Positions 1-4,844 of a stretch of 5,532 nt of DNA are shown here, in pieces; within the stretch, counting starts at the first letter, position 1, and every line of letters begins with the position of its first letter. The notes below the pieces were generated by a model. The model ran no database searches, was not told where the DNA came from, and worked only from the letters and a program-made list of their open reading frames with translations. The position numbers and the translations under genes were made by a program. The DNA comes from Sulfurimonas sp. GTDB taxonomy: Bacteria; Campylobacterota; Campylobacteria; Campylobacterales; Sulfurimonadaceae. Where the stretch lies: the NCBI GenBank assembly GCA_003978475.1, contig QNZR01000051.1, positions 1 to 5,532 on the forward strand. The letters run 5' to 3'.

Positions 1-98
1 TCCAATGCAATAAAAACCAGTGTAAACACCTGTAAGCCCGTTAACAACAGACGCATCATCCGATGACCGGCCAGCGTGTCGTTAAGTAAAAACTTCAT
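1..98 (-). CDS. N-terminal fragment of an unrecognised membrane protein (third gene of porin/FMN operon)
   Basis: Only the first 32 codons are inside the window; the gene continues past base 1. The start reads MKFLLNDTLAGHRMM, followed by a hydrophobic stretch (about residues 17-32: RLLLTGLQVFTLVFIAL) that looks like the first transmembrane helix, with basic residues before it suggesting a cytoplasmic N-terminus. The ATG at 96-98 overlaps the TGA of the upstream FMN-binding gene (ATGA), and an AAGGAAGG ribosome site lies just ahead of it, so this start is well supported and translation is probably coupled. By position it may be a membrane partner of the flavoprotein, for example an electron-transfer anchor, but the fragment is too short to name a family. 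Existence of the gene is likely; its function is unknown. Confidence 0.6.
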   Translation of the reverse strand, partial: MKFLLNDTLAGHRMMRLLLTGLQVFTLVFIAL

Positions 99-625
99 TT
101 CCTTCCTTTAAGCAGATGCTCATAAAGCGCCAACGCCAGTCGCGCACTCTCACTTAGTGTTCGTGCCGACATGGTAGCTCCGGAGATGGTCGGAATGTTT
201 TTTCCGACATACAACGCATCCTTCGCCCTTTTTCCGTGAAACTGTTGCAGCCAAGCTGCGGGAGGAATGTATTCAGGAGGCTCATGAAATGCCACAATCT
301 CAATACTTTTAATCGCATCGCTAAGGGTATCGATCAAATAGAGCACGGCGGCATTTTTACTGCGAACCTTCCGCGTAATCAATACCCCATAAGCGATCAG
401 CCGATCAGCACTGCGTACGGCATAGGTACGATAGATCTTGGTGTTGAGCTTAAGACGGGACTGTTGTGACAGATGGGTCGCCTCTTCGCCGGTGAGCATA
501 ATATTTTTCTTGACAATATGAAGCGTCTGTGTGGGGTAACTCAACCGTATTGCCTCAAAAGGTGACACTAATACTGCAGCATGAAGCGTTAAACCCAAAG
601 CAAATACTACCATGACATGGAACAT
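95..625 (-). CDS. Exported FMN-binding-domain protein (RnfG/NqrC-type flavinylation motif)
   Basis: This 176-residue protein probably acts in the periplasm as a covalently flavinylated electron carrier. Residues 1-17 form a hydrophobic signal-peptide-like segment with a possible cleavage after LHA. The C-terminal part (about 75-172) resembles the FMN_bind domain found in RnfG and NqrC. The key motif is ISGATMSA at 147-154; in this family ApbE attaches FMN through a phosphoester to the threonine of [S/D]GA[T/S], here T151. The preceding YVGKNIPT and the following helix with ESARLAL are also typical. The start at 623-625 has a strong AAGGAGGG site. The gene lies 17 bp downstream of the porin gene and overlaps the next gene by 4 bp, so all three are probably one transcript. 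No haem motif or iron-sulphur cysteine motif is visible. Its electron donor and acceptor cannot be read from the sequence; no ApbE gene is in the window. Confidence 0.82.
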   Translation of the reverse strand: MFHVMVVFALGLTLHAAVLVSPFEAIRLSYPTQTLHIVKKNIMLTGEEATHLSQQSRLKLNTKIYRTYAVRSADRLIAYGVLITRKVRSKNAAVLYLIDTLSDAIKSIEIVAFHEPPEYIPPAAWLQQFHGKRAKDALYVGKNIPTISGATMSARTLSESARLALALYEHLLKGRK

Positions 626-642
626 AACCGCCCTCCTTGTTG

Positions 643-1878
643 TTAAAATATAAAGCCAAGTCCCAAACTCAACGTATGGTAGTCTTTCTGATTATCATCG
701 TCATAATTTTTCATGGTGTAATCCACCTTTAAGACTACCTGCTCATGGGGGAAAACATTCACCCCAAATGTCATATTGGTGACCGCATTACTGCGTTGCC
801 GAGTCCCTAGCGTCTTTTTTGTCGGATCATAGGATTCGTACTGCACAAACAACGGCAGACGCAATGATGTGGCTGCCGTATGCAGCAGATCGTACTCAAT
901 ATTGAGATAATAGCCCTGTGCTTTGGTGGCGGCATCAGGAAGGTTCCATTCCTTAGCACCCGTGATCGATGTTGCCGTAAAGACTCCTTTGGCTTTCATA
1001 CCCCGGGTTTCATACGTGGCATGCACGTCATACATCAATGCCGAAGAGCCGCTGACGGCGCCTTGTGCGGCATCGCCGTAATATGCTGATACACCAATGA
1101 GTGCACCGTGATAACCACGATAATCCAATCGTCCTACTACGGCAACACGATTCATGACTCCTTTATTGCGTGAACCGATACGTCCCTTACGAATCCATTG
1201 CGTCGGTGAGGCCTCATTGCCGGCTTTAAGATCCAAAGCATTGACCAGACCCACGGTATATTCAAAATCACTCTCTGCGATCATACCGTAAACCAATAGA
1301 CCGTTTTCATGCCATGTCGACGGAATAAGATAGCGCTCAAGTTCAGGGCGCTGAATGGTGTTGAACAGTGTGGGTTCATGGCGCAGATTAATCAGTCCCA
1401 TCGGTACTAAAAGATTTCCCAGCCGAATATTCGTATGGGCATTAATTAAAAAATCCAGATACAAAAATTCAATCACAACACTCTCACCACCATGCTCAAA
1501 CTCTATTTCGGTATTTAAAATAATGTTGTCACTGAAACGGTAGCCTATATAGGGTATGAAGCGATAGACATCAGCAAAATTATCGCCATTATCGGGGTTG
1601 GCCCAGTACATCTCCCCATACCCGCCAATGGAAAGCGGTGACTTGGAGTAGTACACTTTCGAAGCGGCACTTCCCATACCGTGGTGCGATTCTGAGTCAT
1701 CGACTACCATATAACTAAAGCCCGATTTCAGATCCGAAATTTCATCAATGAGCGTATCGGTCATCTCCTGATAGGTGTGTAAATCTGCCTTAAGCGTTGC
1801 AATATCCCGGGTCACATCCGCATATGCACCGGCGTTAATGAGCCCCAGTGCCGCTATCGAGATGAACAGTTTTTTCAT
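643..1878 (-). CDS. Outer-membrane porin with N-terminal coiled-coil segment
   Basis: This 411-residue protein begins with a clear signal peptide, MKKLFISIAALGLINAGAYA, with likely cleavage after residue 20. Residues 21-56 are helical and heptad-like (DIATLKADL, MTDTLIDEISDLKSG), as in many porins with a short periplasmic coiled coil. From about residue 82 (LSIGGYGEMYW) onward it alternates polar and hydrophobic residues with aromatic girdles, as in a beta-barrel, and it ends LSLGLGFIF with the terminal phenylalanine used for outer-membrane insertion. The YGEMYW, FIPYIGYRFSDNI and EIEFEHGG stretches resemble porins of the phosphate-selective/OprO-like type common in Campylobacterota; substrate specificity cannot be read. 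The residue 61-70 linker contains a His pair. AGGAAAG lies 5 bp before the ATG. It is the first gene of the minus-strand operon and has Fur-like boxes upstream, suggesting induction by iron limitation. Confidence 0.82.
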   Translation of the reverse strand: MKKLFISIAALGLINAGAYADVTRDIATLKADLHTYQEMTDTLIDEISDLKSGFSYMVVDDSESHHGMGSAASKVYYSKSPLSIGGYGEMYWANPDNGDNFADVYRFIPYIGYRFSDNIILNTEIEFEHGGESVVIEFLYLDFLINAHTNIRLGNLLVPMGLINLRHEPTLFNTIQRPELERYLIPSTWHENGLLVYGMIAESDFEYTVGLVNALDLKAGNEASPTQWIRKGRIGSRNKGVMNRVAVVGRLDYRGYHGALIGVSAYYGDAAQGAVSGSSALMYDVHATYETRGMKAKGVFTATSITGAKEWNLPDAATKAQGYYLNIEYDLLHTAATSLRLPLFVQYESYDPTKKTLGTRQRSNAVTNMTFGVNVFPHEQVVLKVDYTMKNYDDDNQKDYHTLSLGLGFIF

Positions 1879-1894
1879 AACAGCTTTCCTTTAT

Positions 1895-1913
1895 GGTAAT
1901 GATTATTAGAATT
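1895..1913 (-). promoter_or_regulatory. Candidate Fur box, proximal to the porin start
   Basis: The stretch matches the classical 19-bp Fur consensus GATAATGATAATCATTATC at 13 of 19 positions, counted by hand on the plus strand. It lies 17 bp ahead of the porin start codon, where bound Fur would block the promoter or early transcription. The region is AT-rich, so some matching is expected by chance; the presence of a second, better match about 45 bp away makes the call more credible. Confidence 0.45.
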
Positions 1914-1921
1914 GTAATAGA

Positions 1922-1927
1922 AATATA
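1922..1927 (-). promoter_or_regulatory. Possible -10 element of the porin operon promoter
   Basis: Read on the minus strand this is TATATT, placed between the two Fur-like sites and about 45 bp from the porin ATG, which would leave a leader of roughly 35 nt. No good -35 lies at the usual spacing. An alternative -10, TACAAT, occurs slightly nearer the gene. The promoter must be in this AT-rich segment, but the exact element is uncertain. Confidence 0.3.
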
Positions 1928-1934
1928 CTTAAAA

Positions 1935-1953
1935 GATTCTTTTTATAAGAATC
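1935..1953. repeat. 19-bp perfect inverted repeat (7-bp arms, 5-bp spacer)
   Basis: GATTCTT (1935-1941) and AAGAATC (1947-1953) are perfect inverted arms around TTTAT. The dyad overlaps the distal Fur-like site and lies upstream of the kinase promoter and near the porin promoter, so it could be the half-site arrangement of a dimeric regulator serving either side. It is not a terminator: no gene end is nearby and no T-tract follows it. Confidence 0.4.
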
Positions 1954-1959
1954 ATTATC
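1941..1959. promoter_or_regulatory. Candidate Fur box, distal (between divergent promoters)
   Basis: This stretch matches the 19-bp Fur consensus at 14 of 19 positions by hand count. The right half, ATCATTATC, is identical to the consensus, and a further CATT continues the hexamer pattern to about 1963. It lies roughly 10 bp upstream of the -35 of the kinase promoter and upstream of the porin promoter, so it could control either or both directions. Confidence 0.5.
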
Positions 1960-1968
1960 ATTTACTAC

Positions 1969-1997
1969 TTGTAAGTTCCGGTTCTCTACTGTATAAT
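1969..1997 (+). promoter_or_regulatory. Sigma70-type promoter for the kinase-SDR-AraC operon
   Basis: A -35 of TTGTAA (1969-1974, four of six consensus positions) and a perfect -10 TATAAT (1992-1997) are separated by 17 bp. Transcription would start around 2003-2005, giving a leader of about 24 nt that contains the AAAGGAG ribosome site (2016-2022) before the ATG at 2028. The AT-rich segment immediately upstream could serve as an UP element. This is the best promoter match in the window. Confidence 0.72.
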
Positions 1998-2027
1998 CGT
2001 TGACATGTAAATTCCAAAGGAGTCCTC

Positions 2028-3005
2028 ATGCATGCTATAGCCATTCTCTGTTCCGGAGGCGATGTTTCGGGAATGAACCCCGCTATCAAGCGCTTTGTGG
2101 AGTATGCTTTTGCCAAAACATTGACTCCCTTCCTGGTTTATGACGGCTACGAAGGACTGATTGATGATCGTATTCAAGAAGCACATTACCGTGATGTCTC
2201 AAATATTATTACTCAAGGCGGTACCTTCATCGGTTCCAGTCGATCTGAACGTTTTATGCTCCCAAAACATCGCAAACAAGCCGCATTAAACCTGAAAAAA
2301 CGCCACATTGCCATGCTGGTCATTTTAGGCGGTGACGGTTCATTTCGCGGCATGCATATCTTTTATCGAGAACACGGCATTGCCTGTTGCGGCATCCCCT
2401 CAACGATTGACAACGACATTGCCGGAACCTTCTATTGTCTGGGAGTTGACACCGCACTGGGTATGATTCGTACCGCCATTGATGCTATTCGTGACACGGC
2501 AGCGTCCCTTAACCGTGCCTTTGTCATTGAGACCATGGGGCGGGAATGCGGTTATCTGGCACTGGTATCGGCACTGACATCGGGTGCAGAGCTCTGTTTG
2601 ATTCCTGAAATACCCTACGACTTCAAAGCCCTTACAGGCAGTATCAAACAGCAACTGCATAAAGGACGCCACTATATGATCATCGTGGTTTCTGAAGGCA
2701 TCGCACAAGAGCATGAGACCATTATCTCATGGCTGCAAAATGATGTCGGCATTGAGACCCGTCTGAATGTTCTTGGACATCTACAGCGCGGTGGAACGCC
2801 CAGTGTTTATGACCGTCTGATGGCATACCGGTTCATTACCTATGGTATTGACGGACTGCTTCAAGGCGAAAAAAGCAGCGTTGTCTGCTACGGAGCAGAA
2901 CGTTTTCATTATCGGCAGGTCGATGAAGTTGCCACGACCCCCTATGAAATAGAGGCGGAACTTCTGGCACTTGGGCAACACGTCTGTACCCTGGGGGCAT
3001 CGTGA
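2028..3005 (+). CDS. pfkA: ATP-dependent 6-phosphofructokinase (PfkA family)
   Basis: It phosphorylates fructose 6-phosphate to fructose 1,6-bisphosphate with ATP, the committing step of glycolysis, in the cytoplasm. The 325 residues match the length of bacterial PfkA (about 320). Family motifs run in order: SGGD at 9-12, YDGYEGL 38-44, GGTFIGSSR 64-72, GGDGS 101-105 (glycine at 104 indicates ATP rather than pyrophosphate), TIDND 126-130 with catalytic D128, the sugar-phosphate-binding MGRECG 170-175, E223, and LGHLQRGG 249-256 with H251 and R254. By comparison with E. coli PfkA recalled from memory, effector-site residues differ (R21 to K, R25 to E, R54 to Y) while R155 is kept, so allosteric control may be changed. 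The start has AAAGGAG at good spacing. It is the first gene of an operon with SDR1 and an AraC regulator. PfkA is absent from many Campylobacterota, which makes its presence notable if the taxon guess is right. Confidence 0.93.
   Translation: MHAIAILCSGGDVSGMNPAIKRFVEYAFAKTLTPFLVYDGYEGLIDDRIQEAHYRDVSNIITQGGTFIGSSRSERFMLPKHRKQAALNLKKRHIAMLVILGGDGSFRGMHIFYREHGIACCGIPSTIDNDIAGTFYCLGVDTALGMIRTAIDAIRDTAASLNRAFVIETMGRECGYLALVSALTSGAELCLIPEIPYDFKALTGSIKQQLHKGRHYMIIVVSEGIAQEHETIISWLQNDVGIETRLNVLGHLQRGGTPSVYDRLMAYRFITYGIDGLLQGEKSSVVCYGAERFHYRQVDEVATTPYEIEAELLALGQHVCTLGAS
2993..2997 (+). promoter_or_regulatory. Ribosome site that favours the ATG start of SDR1
   Basis: The GGGGG run inside the end of the kinase gene lies 7 bp before the ATG at 3005 and 4 bp before an in-frame GTG at 3002. 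The 7-bp spacing favours ATG, which also overlaps the kinase stop as TGATG, the usual arrangement for coupled translation. The two options differ by one residue only. Confidence 0.55.
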
Positions 3006-3817
3006 TGAGCACCACCAAACATGTTCTTATTACCGGTGCCAGTTCGGGAATGGGGCGAGCCACGTCTTTGCTGCTTTCACAAAACGGCTATCGGGTCTAT
3101 GCTGCTACACGCACACCTGAGGCACTGCATGATATCGCCGGCAATACCCTGATTCCTCTGGCACTGGACATTACCGACATGTCAAGTGTCACTAATGCCC
3201 TGAAGTCTCTCGAACGCGTCGATATTCTCATTAACAATGCCGGCTACGGCTTGGTTGCTACTGTAGAAGATGTCACCGAAGCAGAGATGTTGGCACAGTT
3301 TAACGTTAATGTTTTTGGTACGTTACGCCTGTGTAAAGCCGTCATACCGCTCATGCGCTCTCAAAACAGCGGCATTATTATTAATATCAGCTCTTTTTTG
3401 GGGCGTATCGGTCTACCGCTGTTTACTCTTTACAATGCGAGTAAATACGCCATCGAAGGTATTACCGACTCGCTTCGATACGAGTTGGCACCGTTTCATA
3501 TTCGGGTGCACTCTATCATGCCGGGATTTTTTGACACCAACTTTGCCCGAGACAATCTGGTGACCAATCCCCATACTTTTAGCAAGCATTCTCCCTATGC
3601 CTCCATGGTTTCAACACTTACACCCGTCATTGTTGAACAGATCAACCGTGGTAATGCGGCACAGGAGGTCGCAGAGATGATCATGCAGATTATTACCGAT
3701 GAACACTTTAGCGCCCATGCCACGGTCGGCGATAAAGCTAAAAAATTTATTCCCATGCGCAAAGAGCTCAGCGATGAAGATTTTGAGCGACGGGTACGAG
3801 AGTATTACGGACTGTAA
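3005..3817 (+). CDS. Classical short-chain dehydrogenase/reductase (SDR1)
   Basis: This is a 270-residue cytosolic NAD(P)-dependent oxidoreductase of the classical SDR family. It shows the cofactor motif TGASSGMG at 10-17, D55 in the LDIT segment, NNAG at 77-80, N102, the catalytic S130 in NISS, and YNASK with Y143 and K147. PG at 173-174 follows in IMPGFF. Arginine 36 after the second strand suggests NADP(H) preference. The pattern YNASKYAIEGITDSLRYEL resembles the retinol/17-beta-hydroxysteroid dehydrogenase-like branch often annotated simply as SDR oxidoreductase; the true substrate is unknown. The GTG at 3002 would add one residue; ATG at 3005 is preferred. The gene overlaps the kinase stop and is followed directly by the AraC-family gene, so the three are co-transcribed. 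A close paralogue lies downstream at 4845. Confidence 0.9.
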   Translation: MSTTKHVLITGASSGMGRATSLLLSQNGYRVYAATRTPEALHDIAGNTLIPLALDITDMSSVTNALKSLERVDILINNAGYGLVATVEDVTEAEMLAQFNVNVFGTLRLCKAVIPLMRSQNSGIIINISSFLGRIGLPLFTLYNASKYAIEGITDSLRYELAPFHIRVHSIMPGFFDTNFARDNLVTNPHTFSKHSPYASMVSTLTPVIVEQINRGNAAQEVAEMIMQIITDEHFSAHATVGDKAKKFIPMRKELSDEDFERRVREYYGL

Positions 3818-4738
3818 ATGGAGAGTTTTTTCTTTAATATTACCGATCGAAGCTATCAGGTCAGTCACCTGTTCAAAGAGCATCACGAGCACATTACCCG
3901 AGTCGATATCTCTAACGGTGTCGTCTTTTTTCATGTCGTACTGCACCACAGCGCCCCGCTTCATCTTATGCTTAACAATCTGGATCGTATGGTCATCATT
4001 CCCGTCATCACCGACGGGACACTAACCATCGAGGATCATCTGCAACACCATTTACATGTAAATTCTGCCGAGAGTGTTAGCATCTACTGCTCTTCCCGCC
4101 AGCAAATGACCCTATCGACCGCCCCGCAACAACCTACGGAGCTATTTATTCTCTTTATTGCCGACTTTTTCCTCAAACGCTACCTTACCTCCATCCCCGA
4201 CGAGCCGATTGACCTGCTGTACCATACCCTGCAACAGGAACTCTCGCTGCAATGCCTTACCACGCAGGCTGTTGACGCCTTGAGTCTCTATGTTGTAACG
4301 AAAATTATTAATGCGCAGCACAGCAGCAACATGCACAGTCTTCGCTGTGAGCACAGCGTTATTGAGTTTCTCATTCACCGGCTCTCACTTTATGACAATA
4401 TTCACGACAGCATTAACGATGAGGAGCGCTGCATCTGCCGACGCGCCAAAGATATTTTGCTAAAGAGTTTCGCCAGTCCGCCGACCATTCCCACTCTGGC
4501 GCACCTCTGCGCCACCAACGAATCCAAACTCAAAAAAGTCTTTAAAAAAGTCTATAAAACCACCATTAACCGCTACATTCAAAAACTGCGTCTTGAAGAG
4601 GCGAATCTGTTGCTTAAAGAGCAGAATCTGAGCATTGGAGAGATTAGCCGTATTGTCGGTTACAAACACCAGGGGCACTTTAGCCGACTCTTTTTTAGAA
4701 CATACGGCATCTACCCCAAAGATCTGCTCAAACACTAA
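3818..4738 (+). CDS. AraC-family transcriptional regulator
   Basis: This is a 306-residue DNA-binding regulator. The C-terminal 90 residues form the AraC-type double helix-turn-helix: the first at about 223-246 (TIPTLAHLCATNESKLKKVFKKVY) and the second at 272-300, with the family signature SIGEISRIVGYKHQGHFSRLF and the closing TYGIYPKDLL. The N-terminal 200 residues are a presumed effector-sensing or dimerisation part rich in histidine (HHEH at 22-25, HLQHHLH at 74-80) that I do not recognise as a named ligand domain. The ATG starts on the base following the SDR1 stop, so translation is probably coupled and there is no separate promoter. It lies immediately upstream of a direct repeat and the SDR2 promoter, which is the most likely target. 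The effector is unknown; its neighbours suggest a substrate or product of the SDRs. Confidence 0.88.
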   Translation: MESFFFNITDRSYQVSHLFKEHHEHITRVDISNGVVFFHVVLHHSAPLHLMLNNLDRMVIIPVITDGTLTIEDHLQHHLHVNSAESVSIYCSSRQQMTLSTAPQQPTELFILFIADFFLKRYLTSIPDEPIDLLYHTLQQELSLQCLTTQAVDALSLYVVTKIINAQHSSNMHSLRCEHSVIEFLIHRLSLYDNIHDSINDEERCICRRAKDILLKSFASPPTIPTLAHLCATNESKLKKVFKKVYKTTINRYIQKLRLEEANLLLKEQNLSIGEISRIVGYKHQGHFSRLFFRTYGIYPKDLLKH

Positions 4739-4780
4739 AAATTCGTTCTGTGCTAAAATAAAATTCGGTTAGTGCTAAAA
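4739..4780 (+). promoter_or_regulatory. Direct-repeat operator candidate for the AraC-family regulator
   Basis: Two 20-bp direct repeats, AAATTCGTTCTGTGCTAAAA (4739-4758) and AAATTCGGTTAGTGCTAAAA (4761-4780), agree at 17 of 20 positions and are offset by 22 bp, about two helical turns. AraC-family activators typically bind tandem direct half-sites on one face of the DNA just upstream of a weak -35. The second repeat ends 6 bp before the -35 candidate of SDR2. The repeat begins directly after the regulator's stop codon. No second copy was seen before the kinase operon. Confidence 0.65.
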
Positions 4781-4784
4781 AAGA

Positions 4785-4797
4785 CTTGCGCCGCAAG
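4785..4797. repeat. 13-bp palindrome over the SDR2 -35 region
   Basis: CTTGCG and CGCAAG are perfect inverted arms around a single C. The dyad includes the presumed -35 (TTGCGC). It could be an operator half of a repressor. It is too tight to make a normal hairpin loop unless the stem shortens to 5 bp, and no T-tract follows on the plus strand, so it is not a terminator for the AraC gene. Confidence 0.35.
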
Positions 4798-4815
4798 CGG
4801 GTATTGCTCTATACT
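4787..4815 (+). promoter_or_regulatory. Promoter candidate for SDR2
   Basis: A poor -35, TTGCGC (4787-4792), and a good -10, TATACT (4810-4815, five of six), are separated by 17 bp. Transcription would start near 4822, leaving a leader of about 23 nt with the AGGGGG ribosome site (4833-4838). The weak -35 next to a tandem direct repeat is the usual form of an activator-dependent promoter. Confidence 0.55.
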
Positions 4816-4823
4816 GCTGTATA
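4810..4823. repeat. 14-bp inverted repeat over the SDR2 -10
   Basis: TATAC (4810-4814) and GTATA (4819-4823) are perfect inverted arms around TGCT. The dyad covers the -10 and the predicted start of transcription, where a repressor would block initiation. Five-base arms of simple sequence can arise by chance, so this is a weak call. Confidence 0.25.
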
Positions 4824-4844
4824 TCACAATTGAGGGGGTGTTAT

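Noticed and set aside
236..469. Plus-strand open frame opposite the FMN-binding gene
   Set aside because: The opposite strand holds a strong ribosome site, a signal peptide and a flavinylation motif; this frame has none of these.
2400..2714. Minus-strand open frame of 104 codons inside the kinase gene
   Set aside because: It lies wholly antisense to a gene with full family motifs, and its protein shows no recognisable domain.
2028..3005. Pyrophosphate-dependent phosphofructokinase
   Set aside because: The motif is GGDGS with glycine at 104, typical of ATP enzymes, not the GGDD of pyrophosphate enzymes.
3611..4025. Overlapping open frames of 117 codons (minus) and 108 codons (plus) across the SDR1/AraC junction
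   Set aside because: Both are shadows of two well-supported genes; neither encodes recognisable motifs.
4781..4800. Palindrome after the AraC gene as an intrinsic terminator
   Set aside because: On the plus strand no T-tract follows. On the minus strand it is followed by TCTTTTTT, but the stem is only about 5 bp with a 3-nt loop and no minus-strand gene ends here.
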